45,611 nt of DNA. Origin: a virus. The first letter of the stretch is position 1; every line of letters starts with the position of its first letter. This document shows positions 27,826 through 38,340 of this stretch, piece by piece. Location: positions 1 through 45,611 of the IMG/VR virus record IMGVR_UViG_3300032294_001094, one strand, 5' to 3'. Made by a program: the position numbers and the translations under genes. The notes beneath the pieces are model-generated. The model ran no database searches, was not told where the DNA came from, and saw only the letters and a program-made list of their open reading frames with translations.

Positions 27826-30800
27826 TTACCTCATATACGGAAGATCGTCATTCAAAAGCTGAATAACCTGCTTCAATCCAAAGTGCGTACTATACGGGAT
27901 TATCCGGGCAGCCGCACGAGCCTCACCTTTGCTAACTTCTTCTCCAGTCGCCGCTTGCAATCCAACATTAGCCGCTGTCTTGGTGGCCGAAAGCAGTCCC
28001 ACTGTCGGGCCGAGCAACGATTGTTCCAGCGGAATGTTCCAACTCTTCTGTGAGTCCACATTCGCATCCCCGCCTCCGAGCATAACTAGCGGAGATTTAA
28101 TCGGATTGAAGTGCGCTTGAGTTCCCTTAGTTGCTTTCTCAACTGAGTTTGCAACTTCAAAGAACATCGTAAAGAGCCCAGAATTATCCAGCCCCTCACC
28201 AAGAAGGAACATTGGATTTTCCGCCTGCTTCTTCCAGCGTTCATACGACTCCTGGCCATTGCCGTAAGCCTTTAAGAAGCTTACAGCCATCCCGATTGTT
28301 GTCATTCCAATCAAGCCCGACAGGAACCGCGCCGGACCCTCTTGCAACCCTGCGAGCAGTATCCGCTGATGTGCCGCCATGTTAAAGCTTCTAAACTGAA
28401 ACATCGCCTGCCCCGCCGGAGTCTTCCACCACAGCGGAACATCACCTTGACTCGGGCGAATAATTGTTCGGGTAACTTCCTTTGACAGCGCGTTCCGATA
28501 CGCATCAACTGCGCGGCGGTTTTCCCACTTCTCAGTATTCGCTACCCAAATCCCGTCAACCTGCTCGGCGTGCTTTTCAAGTTCAGTTGAGACTAGCCGC
28601 GCCATTCCGGACTGCTCATCAATCCCGAGCATACTTAGCCAGGTCCGGTCAAACCTTCCACTTCCACCAGTCTTAACCGCATCTACAATATTATTTTGTG
28701 CAGTTATTGACGTCCAACTTTCAAGCCAATCTTGGTAAAGCGCCATCCCGTTCCACTTAGTCGAGAACCGACTCATATTTTCTAGCACTCGTTCTGCCTG
28801 GTTCCCATGCGCAAATGGATCGCCAAGTTCCGCAATGCTCGCCATCTTGCTATGCAGCACGCGCTCAGAAACCAGCCCGGCCAGCTTAGCTTCTCGAACC
28901 GCCGCGGTCGAAACTTTAACTCCTTCGCTCGTCAAGTTCTTGCTCAGCATTCCTGGAAGCGAGCCCAGGCTCCGTCCAAGTCCCTGCATCATCGGAGCGC
29001 GGTACATATCAGAAAGCGAAGCAATCAGAAATGCACCGCTCATCCGAATATAGTTAAATTGATTCGCGGCCCGCAGAGTCCTCCCCCAGTTCGACGCATG
29101 AGCCTCGGGCTTGTACCTGCCCAGGATCAAATCTCTTAGCCCCTGCACATCATTAACGTCCGAGTGCAACTGATCATCGAGCCAACGAAGCAGACCTTGC
29201 TGCGACTTTTCAAATCCTTTGAAGGTCTCTTTCAGCTTCTCCTTGAAACCATAGGTTTCCCCAATCTCTCGCAGCGCTTGCTCGTAACTTTCCGACGAGA
29301 TCACTCGATCTTTTAGTTTCTGATAATCACTTTTAATTTCCCCAATCTTTCCTTCGAGCGTCGGATCACCAGGAAACTTTTTAGCAATCGCAATCTGCCC
29401 GGCCATTCGCCTCGCCATCACTTCACTAACCTGCTTCGATGACGAGTTCAAATAATCTTCAATCATTTCATCAGGGATATGGAACGTGCGATCCCGGAGT
29501 GGTCCGCGCTTAGGACTAATCCGCCACTCACTCATTTCCCCTGTATTCATCATGTTAGTTTTGCCGGTGATCGCATCGACAATTTCCTGAACCGCATCCG
29601 CCGCGGCAGTCTTAAACTTGGCCCGCCCGGCTCCATCCAGTTCCACGCCTTCGCCGAGCATCTTAACTTCCCAGCGATTTCGGAAGTTATCCTCAAACAG
29701 CTTTGCCTTTGCTTCCATCTTAGCGATCTGTTCCGCCACTTTCGCTGGATCAAGTTGCTCCATCCGCGCCAGCAATCTTGCCGCACGTTCACCGCGCCCG
29801 AGCGTCATCGAGCTAATATCAACCAGCAGTTCCTCGACCATCTGATTCAGCGTAGCTCGGACTTCAACCAAGTCCACACCTTCAGCCGCATCCAATCGTT
29901 CTGCAAGCGAGTCTAACTTTGCCCTCCGCGCTTGCTGCGCGTTCTCAAACTTCGCCAGCCTTTCCTGCATCGGGGCCAGCTTCTTTTGATACTCGTTAAA
30001 AGCCTGAGCCCGCTCAACGCCCGACTTTCCTTCCGCTGTCGCGCCAGCTTCTTTTAGCTTTGCTGCTTCCTCATCAATCTTCCTTGTCGTCTCCGCAATC
30101 CGATCGAGCGCAGCATCAAACTGCTTTGCAACCTGATTAAACGTCTCATTCAGTTGCGCAATCTTTTCGATTAGTTCCTGCTCAGTCCCGGCCTTGCCGA
30201 GTTCCCGCTCAAGCCATCGGCCCTTGTTCACTAGCCGTCGAAGACTCGTCAGATTCGCTTCTTCTAAATCGACAAGTTGATTCTGTATCTTTTCAATCTT
30301 TGCGTCGGCAGCTCCAGTCCCCCGTTCAACCACTCGTCTGCGTCGGAGAATTGGATTAACAGCTTCTCGATACTTTGCTGCCGCATCCGCCATACTTTTA
30401 GCTTGAGTACGAAGGCTCTCCGCTTTCGCCTGATCACCCTCCTTCTTCGCTTTGGTCGCCTCCCGGTTAAGTCGCTTGATTTCTTGGTCAGCATCGAAGC
30501 CCTCGCGATAGGTTGTTGCGAGTTCACTCATTTGCATATCAATGTCAGACAAAACTCTAGCCCGGCCCTCCCGATCCAACGCCATATCCGCCATGTTTGC
30601 GCGCAGTTGCTCGACCTTCGTGAGCGTCTTAGCCCGATGTTCCTCAAACGCAGTCGCCATCTTCTGCTCCATCCAAGGCAGCACTCGCGCCTTGAAATCA
30701 GCTTCATTTGCAACGATCTTTTCAATCTGATAAACGCGGCTAAAGTAACTCACAGCCTCATCAATACTTACATCTGGAGGCAGCAACCCTGCATCAATCG

Positions 30801-31932
30801 CCTCTTTTTTCAGCGGCTCAAACGTGTTATTACGCAGTCCTTTAGCTGCCGCGGAGACATAATCATTCTCCCCAACGTCGCCTCGCCGCATAGCCATGCC
30901 AACCGCGCGGTCAAATTCGTCCCAGGTCATGCTCATTCCCGAGGACTTCATTGCCTTATATTGCGTTTCGAGTTCGCTTAGACCCAAGTTTAAACTACTC
31001 CGCAATAACTTAAACGCTTCAGTTTCAACTGCCCCGCCCGGAGCTGCACTGAAACCTTCACTATGCAACTTGTAGTAAAGTGTGTTCTCTCCGAGCATCT
31101 GCCCGAGTTCACGCGAAACAAGGCTAGGCGAAGTCGCGAGCCGAATGTTCGGGTTCATGAAATCTGACGCTGCAACAACTCCGCGGGCGAGCCAACCAGT
31201 CACCGACAGATCGTCATAACTCCACTTCTTCGTAGCCTCCGATCCGACACTAGCCTCGTTAAGATTATTCCATCCGCGCTCAAACAACCGCGCTTCCGCT
31301 TTTGTCAGCGTACTTGCTGCAACCCCACCAAGCAACGCACCAAGCAGCGCTGAACCACCAACTGCAACCGCAGTTTCAACTCCACTTCTCTCTTGCTGAG
31401 TCGCTTGCAACACCGCTTCATCCAGTGCCGCTGATCCCGCCGCCATTCCACCTATCGCTACCGCAGACCTTCCAACAGCATAGCCACCTTGGATAGCACG
31501 TACAAGCCCAACTCCGGGAATGAAATTAGTAGGAGAAGCAAGGCTACCAATAAGATCGCCAACAAAACCGCCGAAGCCAGAAGCTTCACGAATACGCCGA
31601 AACTCACGCTCTTTTTGAGTATGCGAAATAATTGCATTTGCATACCTCTGATTGTTCGCCCACATAAGCTGTTGCGTCATATCTTCGACGCCATTATCTT
31701 TAGCAAACTGAACCGGATTAAACCCAGGTTCAGCCTCATTCCCAATTCGAAGATACTCAGCCGAGTTCAGTGCGGATAGAACCGGGTTTTCCAGATTAAC
31801 GCCAGCACGGAAACCTTCCAGGAACCCAACCGGCTGAGGCTGCTCCCAAAAATCACCGAGCACACTTTGCTGCTTAGGCGCAGCCTGCCCGGTCTCGCGG
31901 TCAATCGGAGAAAATTCATCCAAGAAAGGCAT
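27826..31932 (-). CDS. Giant internal virion protein (DNA ejection)
   Basis: 1368 residues, the largest gene. The N-terminal 250 residues include Gly/Ala-rich, membrane-active-looking segments (AVAIGGMAAGSAALDEAV, GSALLGALLGGVAASTL). Residues about 390-800 are long charged coiled coils. The C-terminal 350 residues are mixed and hydrophobic (IRMSGAFLIASLSDMYRA, FLSGLIGMTTIGMAVSFL). Size, coiled coils and position next to the lytic core protein match the T7 gp16-type ejection proteins, which leave the head and form a channel through the envelope. No catalytic motif seen. Overlaps the upstream stop by TGATG. Confidence 0.8.
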   Translation of the reverse strand: MPFLDEFSPIDRETGQAAPKQQSVLGDFWEQPQPVGFLEGFRAGVNLENPVLSALNSAEYLRIGNEAEPGFNPVQFAKDNGVEDMTQQLMWANNQRYANAIISHTQKEREFRRIREASGFGGFVGDLIGSLASPTNFIPGVGLVRAIQGGYAVGRSAVAIGGMAAGSAALDEAVLQATQQERSGVETAVAVGGSALLGALLGGVAASTLTKAEARLFERGWNNLNEASVGSEATKKWSYDDLSVTGWLARGVVAASDFMNPNIRLATSPSLVSRELGQMLGENTLYYKLHSEGFSAAPGGAVETEAFKLLRSSLNLGLSELETQYKAMKSSGMSMTWDEFDRAVGMAMRRGDVGENDYVSAAAKGLRNNTFEPLKKEAIDAGLLPPDVSIDEAVSYFSRVYQIEKIVANEADFKARVLPWMEQKMATAFEEHRAKTLTKVEQLRANMADMALDREGRARVLSDIDMQMSELATTYREGFDADQEIKRLNREATKAKKEGDQAKAESLRTQAKSMADAAAKYREAVNPILRRRRVVERGTGAADAKIEKIQNQLVDLEEANLTSLRRLVNKGRWLERELGKAGTEQELIEKIAQLNETFNQVAKQFDAALDRIAETTRKIDEEAAKLKEAGATAEGKSGVERAQAFNEYQKKLAPMQERLAKFENAQQARRAKLDSLAERLDAAEGVDLVEVRATLNQMVEELLVDISSMTLGRGERAARLLARMEQLDPAKVAEQIAKMEAKAKLFEDNFRNRWEVKMLGEGVELDGAGRAKFKTAAADAVQEIVDAITGKTNMMNTGEMSEWRISPKRGPLRDRTFHIPDEMIEDYLNSSSKQVSEVMARRMAGQIAIAKKFPGDPTLEGKIGEIKSDYQKLKDRVISSESYEQALREIGETYGFKEKLKETFKGFEKSQQGLLRWLDDQLHSDVNDVQGLRDLILGRYKPEAHASNWGRTLRAANQFNYIRMSGAFLIASLSDMYRAPMMQGLGRSLGSLPGMLSKNLTSEGVKVSTAAVREAKLAGLVSERVLHSKMASIAELGDPFAHGNQAERVLENMSRFSTKWNGMALYQDWLESWTSITAQNNIVDAVKTGGSGRFDRTWLSMLGIDEQSGMARLVSTELEKHAEQVDGIWVANTEKWENRRAVDAYRNALSKEVTRTIIRPSQGDVPLWWKTPAGQAMFQFRSFNMAAHQRILLAGLQEGPARFLSGLIGMTTIGMAVSFLKAYGNGQESYERWKKQAENPMFLLGEGLDNSGLFTMFFEVANSVEKATKGTQAHFNPIKSPLVMLGGGDANVDSQKSWNIPLEQSLLGPTVGLLSATKTAANVGLQAATGEEVSKGEARAAARIIPYSTHFGLKQVIQLLNDDLPYMR

Positions 31933-34526
31933 CAGTTTCCTCCAATCGGGGGCGCACCAGCTTCATTTCCAGTCCAGCTTCTAAGATCATTCCTGCGCTG
32001 CTCCGCTTCAGTACCAGCCCGAACTCCGCGGGCTAGAGCTTCCGGCATCATTGATTCTTGAAACTTACGAGCATCCGGTACCCACACTCGACCATCGCGG
32101 GAACCGGGAACAAACAACTGTTCCCTAATCGGAAACCCGGCCTCACTCATAGTATTATATTGGATAATATATGGAACAGGTTTACCTAAAACAAATGCGT
32201 CGCGAGTAGACATACCGCCACGACCACCATCACTCGGAATCAAAACAATGTCTTCAGGCTTAACCATTTTTCCAACAATTGCAGTTACTTCATCCGCTGC
32301 CTGCTTATATACCCAATCTTTCGATCCGTTAATCTTAGGGATACCTTCCGCTTTTTCAGGTGGAAATTGCATTAACCGATCCCGGCTAATACCAAACTGC
32401 TGACTCAGTTTATTCTTTGCATACTTTTCGGCAGCTTTTTTATCGCCAAATTCATTATAATGCTCGATCATAAATTCTTTGTAGAATTCTTGAGTGGCTT
32501 GTATTTGAGTATAACCTGGGCCAAGCGTTCTTGCAACCGCCTCTTTACCCAATGCTTTAACTTGTCCCCAAAAACTTGGATTAAAGACGCCCAAAATCTC
32601 GCTTGTAAAATCCTTCTTAGCAATTTCTTCTCTAAACTTCGCAGCATCAGTTCCCTTCGGGGCCATCTGCGCTTTCGTTTGCGGATCATTCATCCCTGCA
32701 ATTCGGCGGGTAGCCTCTTCCGCGGTCAACCCGAGCGTCTGCGTCAGCCGCTGATACTCCCAAGCAGCCTTCTCAATCGCAGCAGCATTCTGCGCCCCTG
32801 CAAACGCGTTCTCATTCCGCGCCAGCATGTTCGCGGCAATAGTCGCCGCAGACTGCACACGCTTAGGGTCAGTGCTAATAAGTCCCCCGGCCACACTTGC
32901 AGTTAGGTAATCGCTCGCAATCTGCGTGCGTTCCCAGTTTTTCATATCAAACTGCAGTCGCTCCGTAGGACTCACCTTCCCGTCTAGTTGCTCACTCAGC
33001 GCATTTACCTGCGCCTTATGCTCCTTGAGCAGCGGATTCCACTGGAACTGATCATTTTGAATATTACCCTGAGCTTCTCGCGTGACCGCTGTTTTATTCT
33101 CAACATTTTCGATTTGCTTTTGAAGCCGGAGCAACCCCGCATCATCAATAATCCCCTGTTCCCTGAACGCCAACGCTTCAGTCATTCCTGCCTTGCCATT
33201 ATAAATAGCAAGTTCAAGTGACGCTACTGACTGAGAATTCTGCGCCTCGCGCATTGCAGTTGCTGCTGCCTCGTCCCGAGCCTTTTCCCTCAGTCCGTCC
33301 TGCATTGCTGACTGGAGTTTCTCAAGTGACACACCTGCGTATCGTTCAGGAGCCGCTGCAACCCCAGCGCCCATGCGCATATATGTAGCCACTTTCGTAC
33401 CATTTGCATCCGCACTGTCCCCTCCAGCGAAGAACTTAGCAACGCCACTAGGCCCGCCAAGATGCATTCCAGCCTTCAAGCCTTCGCGTGTAATCTGGAC
33501 TCCGCGAACTTCCTGGCCGATAAACTTATCAAAACCGTTACGCAGGATTTCCTGATCCATACGAGCATCGTGAACTTCATACGCCTTACGCTGCGCAGCA
33601 GGATTCTCAAGAAAATCGTTCAGCGTTTTAACTTCCGGAAAGCCGGGAATGTTAAACTGCCCTGACCATTTTCCAGGCGCATTACGGCCAGACTTACTCC
33701 AAGTCGAAAGGTTCTCACCTTCACCGGCAACATACAATCCCAGCGTAGCAAGCCTCGGTGCCCCAAATTGATAGCTTCCAGCATACCCAAGCTGATTCAC
33801 TGCTTTCGGATTATCTGAAGATTCGCGCTGCCTTAGCGCTGCTTCAAGCCCACCAGTAGCCCCAGCAACAATCTCCGGCGAAACCTTCGCGTCCTGCCGT
33901 GCCCGTGCAAGCCGAAATCCTTCAACTGCAATCCGGGCCATATTATCCTTCACAACCTGAGGCAAGGTCGAACTGCGGATTAGTTCTGCAAACGCCCTCT
34001 CACGTTCAGTCGTCGTATTAGGATCAACCGAGATTCCCTTCACATGTTCCTGAAACGTGGAGTTCAGCGTTGTCTGACTATGCTTATCCTGAAGTTCAAA
34101 CTGCTTCAAAATCGAATTATACGCATACCGTTCCTTCAGCGCTTCGAGCCTCGGCGCAAACTTTTGTTGCTGATCCGGGCGCAGTTTGCTCCGAAAGTCC
34201 TGCTCATATCCAGCGTAAGTCTGGGCCATATTCTGCGGCAGCCCACTCCCATCGACCGGGGAGCTTCGCTGGAGTTCGAGCCACTGCTTATCCAAATTTC
34301 CATTAAGTTGCTGAAACAGTCGTTCCGCTTCAAAGTCCCCGGCCTGCTGCTGGCGCGCCTCAATCTTGACCGCCAGGTTCCCGAGGCCTTCTCCGAAGTT
34401 ATTTACAGCATTACCAATATTTGCCCCGAACGCATCATTCAGCCCGCGCATATCAATTTGCTGAAACGCCGGATTTTCCCTGGCAATCCCAACTTCCGAC
34501 CTAACAGTGTATGGAATCTTCACCAT
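31932..34526 (-). CDS. Internal virion protein with lytic transglycosylase-like domain
   Basis: 864 residues from the ATG at 34526, behind GAGG. Residues 1-215 are helical (ejection-protein-like). About 222-390 form a lysozyme-like domain: GGLEAALRQRESS with candidate catalytic Glu235, then GYAGSYQFG. The remainder is helical and charged. Such virion-borne hydrolases open the peptidoglycan so the ejection channel can pass. It is the middle member of the three core genes (186-, 864- and 1368-residue products) read in order. The enzyme class is inferred from the E-x(n)-YxFG pattern. Confidence 0.8.
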   Translation of the reverse strand: MVKIPYTVRSEVGIARENPAFQQIDMRGLNDAFGANIGNAVNNFGEGLGNLAVKIEARQQQAGDFEAERLFQQLNGNLDKQWLELQRSSPVDGSGLPQNMAQTYAGYEQDFRSKLRPDQQQKFAPRLEALKERYAYNSILKQFELQDKHSQTTLNSTFQEHVKGISVDPNTTTERERAFAELIRSSTLPQVVKDNMARIAVEGFRLARARQDAKVSPEIVAGATGGLEAALRQRESSDNPKAVNQLGYAGSYQFGAPRLATLGLYVAGEGENLSTWSKSGRNAPGKWSGQFNIPGFPEVKTLNDFLENPAAQRKAYEVHDARMDQEILRNGFDKFIGQEVRGVQITREGLKAGMHLGGPSGVAKFFAGGDSADANGTKVATYMRMGAGVAAAPERYAGVSLEKLQSAMQDGLREKARDEAAATAMREAQNSQSVASLELAIYNGKAGMTEALAFREQGIIDDAGLLRLQKQIENVENKTAVTREAQGNIQNDQFQWNPLLKEHKAQVNALSEQLDGKVSPTERLQFDMKNWERTQIASDYLTASVAGGLISTDPKRVQSAATIAANMLARNENAFAGAQNAAAIEKAAWEYQRLTQTLGLTAEEATRRIAGMNDPQTKAQMAPKGTDAAKFREEIAKKDFTSEILGVFNPSFWGQVKALGKEAVARTLGPGYTQIQATQEFYKEFMIEHYNEFGDKKAAEKYAKNKLSQQFGISRDRLMQFPPEKAEGIPKINGSKDWVYKQAADEVTAIVGKMVKPEDIVLIPSDGGRGGMSTRDAFVLGKPVPYIIQYNTMSEAGFPIREQLFVPGSRDGRVWVPDARKFQESMMPEALARGVRAGTEAEQRRNDLRSWTGNEAGAPPIGGN

Positions 34527-34535
34527 AACCTAACC

Positions 34536-35096
34536 TCAATAAAGCGTGCCATAAACACTGGGAGTTCCAAGACGCAACTGCGTCGGAGCGGGGGACGAAT
34601 ACATGTTCCACTTGTCGGAGAACTTAGTTGCGCCCCCGATTAAGCTTGTAGCTCCGCCAAAAATTCCACTCATCATCGCGTTGTTGCCGCGGCTCTCGGC
34701 AAGACTCGCTTCCGCTCGAAAGTTATCAGCGCGATTTTGCAAGTTCCACCCAGCCAACTGCCCAGCGTGCGCTTTACGCAGGCTATCAGTTCGGCCGAGG
34801 ATTGTCTGGGACACACCGATTTCGCGCTGAGTTCCTTCATTTATATCAAAGCCAGACGCTGCCATCGCGGCTCGCTGCATACCAGCTTTCTCTGCGTTAG
34901 CACGATCCTGCTCTTGCGCTGCAATGAGCCCGTTTTGAATTTCAACCCGCTTCATCTGTTCCGCAGCTAGTGCGTTATTCCGGGCTACTTGAGCTTGATA
35001 ATCTGCCGCTTGCTTTTGCGCAAAGCCAGTGTAAACCGCACCTGCCGCACCCATTACAGTCGAAATAACCGGCAATGCCGCCGCCATAAATGCCAT
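34536..35096 (-). CDS. Virion core protein, T7 gp14-like
   Basis: 186 residues, with GGAGGAAC before the ATG at 35096 and a TAATG overlap. A hydrophobic Ala/Gly-rich N-terminus (MAAALPVISTVMGAAGAVYTGF) is followed by a long helix rich in Ala, Gln and Glu (KQAADYQAQVARNNALAAEQ and onwards) and a second Gly-rich hydrophobic stretch near 145-160. This is the layout of gp14-type core proteins, which insert in the outer membrane at the start of ejection. Context next to the two larger ejection proteins supports it. Confidence 0.8.
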   Translation of the reverse strand: MAFMAAALPVISTVMGAAGAVYTGFAQKQAADYQAQVARNNALAAEQMKRVEIQNGLIAAQEQDRANAEKAGMQRAAMAASGFDINEGTQREIGVSQTILGRTDSLRKAHAGQLAGWNLQNRADNFRAEASLAESRGNNAMMSGIFGGATSLIGGATKFSDKWNMYSSPAPTQLRLGTPSVYGTLY

Positions 35097-35548
35097 TAGT
35101 TCCTCCTAAATTCAAACGGATACTGTGCGATACCCTTGGAAATCTTTAGCCCGCCAATCTTCGCGCCAAGCCACTCAAGCCAGCGCAGTGACCTCTTGTT
35201 ATATGCAAAACAATATCCAGTTAGGACTGGAACAGTTTGCAAAATCCGCTCCAGTTCCCGCTGGGACCTCCGCGCGAAGATAAACGGAACTTCATCAGCT
35301 TTTTTGCTCGTCACCATCCATAGGAACCCGACCCCGGAAAGCAGACTTGGCGAGACCACGCCCCAAATTACAGCTATCCGTCCATCCACAAGCCCGGTAT
35401 AACTGCAATTAGCCCGCTCAATTTCAGCCTTAAGCGCTTCCGTTCCATCCAGTTGCAGCAACTCGATCCCGTGCCGATCCTCTTCACGAAGATCAGCCAT
35501 TATCGCCACTGCATCTTCTTGGCGGGCCGGTCTAATCTCCACTTCCAT
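35096..35548 (-). CDS. T7 gp13-like protein with acetyltransferase-type fold
   Basis: 150 residues from the ATG at 35548, which overlaps the preceding stop (TAATG). The frame is open upstream but only inside the previous gene. It begins MEVEIRPARQEDAVAIMADL, the pattern of GNAT-like N-termini, and continues with TGLVDGRIAVIWGVV and GVGFLWMVTS strands. DUF2833/T7 gp13 proteins have this place and fold, between tail tube and core genes, and aid virion assembly. No evidence of real acetyl-CoA binding. Confidence 0.7.
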   Translation of the reverse strand: MEVEIRPARQEDAVAIMADLREEDRHGIELLQLDGTEALKAEIERANCSYTGLVDGRIAVIWGVVSPSLLSGVGFLWMVTSKKADEVPFIFARRSQRELERILQTVPVLTGYCFAYNKRSLRWLEWLGAKIGGLKISKGIAQYPFEFRRN

Positions 35549-38340
35549 TAGTCCGAATCTCCAGGCGTAACTTCCGGGATGACAGCCAACACCGTGGCGG
35601 GCATTGGATAGCTTTGCTGAATGCATAGTTGCCCCTCCACTCCCCAGTTCGGGGCCATGTTGAAATCCTGGTACAACGACACAAGGCTTAGTGGAATACC
35701 GAGGGGAGTACTAGTTGTCAGTTCCTTCACATCACGAAGATCGTTAAACGTATGTCCAACTGAAAGTCCGCGAGTTTTATCAACAATCATAGTGAGTGAA
35801 GTTATTTTCTTCATTTTGCCCTGAATTGTGGGCTGCCCGGTGTCAAGCGGGAGCGTCTGCAACTGCGCAATGAACCTAAGTCCAGCAACAATTTTACTTG
35901 CAGGACGGCTCAATGTAATGCTGCCATTCGTCACGGTAAAATCACCGAGATAGCTACCATCCGCAACCACAGCAACACTTTCGCCTTCGAGATACTCAAG
36001 TCCAGACAGCGTGGAAACTGGAGTTGAAATAGTCCATTTATTTTGCTCGAATATCGGAGCAAGTGTCGTGTCTTCAATCAACTCGCGTATAGGCGAACGA
36101 ACAACTCCAGTCACTTTTGATGAACTAACAAACGCTGTAATATCAACAATCCCACCACCAGCTCGAATAACACGGCCAACAGAACCTGCAGAAAAGATTG
36201 AACTATCAGCATCAATTGAAACTGTTCCAGTACTATTTGAGACCGCGATTGCCGCTGCAGGTTTTTCCTGCGTAAGCTCAAGCGCGCAGTCAAGACACCA
36301 AGCGTCCTCGGCCAAGTCCCAGCGAAGATACCTTTTCTTCATACGCTCAATAAACGTAACCCACTTTCCACCAACAAATCGCTTGACAGCGAAATATGGA
36401 ATATCCTGATCATCTTCGCGAACAGCGACAACTGAAGAAAACAATCCGTTCGTGTCGCAGATAGACCAGCCCGCAACTTCCTGTTCTTTCAAGAACGTCA
36501 GTGCCAGAAGCTTCCCATCATCCCGAACTGCCCAAACAAGCTTAAACGGCTCTTCAGCCCAGGCCCACTCTTTCAGCTTATACCCAACGAAAAAGTGGTT
36601 AGAGAGAACGCTGAGATCGGTTCCGGTATAGATATTCGAGAAGAAATTGTACGAAAGATTCCGGACAGTTGAACCTTTCGACTGAACATAAAGTATCTCA
36701 AAGTTAATCGGTATCGGCGGAATATCATTCGCGCCATTAAAAGCCTGCGGAGTTGCGGTAACAGAAACCGCTGAGATCGGTTCGCCGTTACCGCCCCCGG
36801 AGATTTGCCAGGCACCGCCGCTTGTCAGCACAACAAGTCCGCCCGGCATTGGCTGCAACGCTTTAATGTCGTTAAGCTGAGTTGACGCGAGAGTGAGGTT
36901 CAGCGCATCATCTGGAAGAGTCGGTATCGAAATATCCATATTGTTGAACGCACCAGGACGGCTAGCCCAAATCGTCTGCGGCTTATTATTAGTTGAGGCG
37001 TACATCTGCCTTTGCTGAAAATAACAAGATACTGCAGGATTGACTCCAGTCGAAGGTCCGACAGTTGCTGTTGCGGCCGCGCCCGATCCGTCGCCAGTTA
37101 TAACAACTGTTGGATTTGTGTAGTTAATTCCAGGCTCAAGCACAAGAAAAGCTGTAACTGCGTCACCAGTCACAATCGGAGCTATCCGCGCACCAGTTCC
37201 AGTTGGATCAGTGATCGTTGCGGTTGTTGCGCCCTGTGTGTAGGTCGTCCCGCCTGCCGTTGGAACTACATCGAGAATCTGCCCAGGCGCAAATGGATCG
37301 CGACGAGTCGGAGGAACTTTAGTAAAGTCCGCAACAATGTTTCCGTCAATGAACTCAAGCCCATACGCAGTTCCACAATATCCATATGTAGAACCTACAG
37401 GCACTGTTTGCCCCGGTGAAATTTGAGCCTTATAGACATTGTAGTAAGCTGCGCCTTCACGCCGACCCCACGAGATTTTATTCGATCCAGCTTGCGTTGA
37501 GATGTTCAAGCACTCAGCAGTAACAATGGAACTTGCGACACTCTCTTCGCCGGAATCGGCGGAAACGGCTGTTACGCAGTATGAAAAGAAGGCGTTCTCA
37601 GCCGCAGTGCCTGAAACTGTCGCGCCAGTCAGCACAACTCCAGTTGGCGGTTCAAGCTGACCCTCAAAGTTCTTCTCCGTCAAAGTCCAGTTAGTTGTGC
37701 CAAAACGAGACAAATCTCGCGGACGATAGTTCCTATGCGTCAGCGTGATAACATCTTGAGATTGTGTTGCCCGAAGAGTTGGAAGATCGGATTCAGAGTA
37801 AGGTGTGGCGACTGTGTAAATTCGAGCGCAGGTTGCCCCGGAAGTATATGCAGCCCAGGCGGAACTATCAACTGCGGCCCCATCAAAATCGACCAGTGTT
37901 AGTAAATCGCCAACAGCCGTTCCAATAACATACGTCCTCGTATTCAGTTCATTTGGGCTTGAAAAGTACAGCCAATCTCCAACGATGTAATTATGCCCAG
38001 GAACATTGATAACCGTATTTGCTCCAAGTGTCATCGAAGCAATAGGAAATTCTGTTTCAATTAGCGGCGCACCGTCCTGGTAAAATCGAATGTAATTCGA
38101 TCCAAACTCAAGAACATAGTTCTGCTCAGCGTTAAACTGAAAAGCAAACATGCGAGGATTTGCACTTTTGCTGCGGAAGACGTATTCAGTTCCCGCACGA
38201 GAAGTAGCGCCCCCACGATAGTCTACAAAGAAGTTCCGACATTTAGCAAGCGCAACGTGGTATTTCGCAAGGTCTACTCGCCCGTACATTGTAGGGCTAA
38301 TTTCACCGGACGAGAACGAAGTCTGAATAACAGCGGTCAT
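35548..38340 (-). CDS. Tail tubular protein B (nozzle), gp12-like
   Basis: 930 residues. The start TSFSSGEISPTMYGRVDLAKY (in the first 30 residues) followed by NFFVDYRGGATSRAGTEYV is the signature of podovirus nozzle proteins, which form the hexameric tip of the short tail. The body is beta-rich and contains Ig-like segments (TGVVLTGATVSGTAAENAFF). Length is comparable to gp12-type proteins (about 800). The stop overlaps the gp13-like start. Strong context with tubular protein A upstream. Confidence 0.88.
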   Translation of the reverse strand: MTAVIQTSFSSGEISPTMYGRVDLAKYHVALAKCRNFFVDYRGGATSRAGTEYVFRSKSANPRMFAFQFNAEQNYVLEFGSNYIRFYQDGAPLIETEFPIASMTLGANTVINVPGHNYIVGDWLYFSSPNELNTRTYVIGTAVGDLLTLVDFDGAAVDSSAWAAYTSGATCARIYTVATPYSESDLPTLRATQSQDVITLTHRNYRPRDLSRFGTTNWTLTEKNFEGQLEPPTGVVLTGATVSGTAAENAFFSYCVTAVSADSGEESVASSIVTAECLNISTQAGSNKISWGRREGAAYYNVYKAQISPGQTVPVGSTYGYCGTAYGLEFIDGNIVADFTKVPPTRRDPFAPGQILDVVPTAGGTTYTQGATTATITDPTGTGARIAPIVTGDAVTAFLVLEPGINYTNPTVVITGDGSGAAATATVGPSTGVNPAVSCYFQQRQMYASTNNKPQTIWASRPGAFNNMDISIPTLPDDALNLTLASTQLNDIKALQPMPGGLVVLTSGGAWQISGGGNGEPISAVSVTATPQAFNGANDIPPIPINFEILYVQSKGSTVRNLSYNFFSNIYTGTDLSVLSNHFFVGYKLKEWAWAEEPFKLVWAVRDDGKLLALTFLKEQEVAGWSICDTNGLFSSVVAVREDDQDIPYFAVKRFVGGKWVTFIERMKKRYLRWDLAEDAWCLDCALELTQEKPAAAIAVSNSTGTVSIDADSSIFSAGSVGRVIRAGGGIVDITAFVSSSKVTGVVRSPIRELIEDTTLAPIFEQNKWTISTPVSTLSGLEYLEGESVAVVADGSYLGDFTVTNGSITLSRPASKIVAGLRFIAQLQTLPLDTGQPTIQGKMKKITSLTMIVDKTRGLSVGHTFNDLRDVKELTTSTPLGIPLSLVSLYQDFNMAPNWGVEGQLCIQQSYPMPATVLAVIPEVTPGDSD

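Noticed and set aside
30277-30981. Long plus-strand open frame (234 codons) opposite the giant internal virion protein
   Set aside because: No ribosome site. Protein-like composition is absent, and the opposite strand has a coherent 1368-residue gene. It is a shadow frame.
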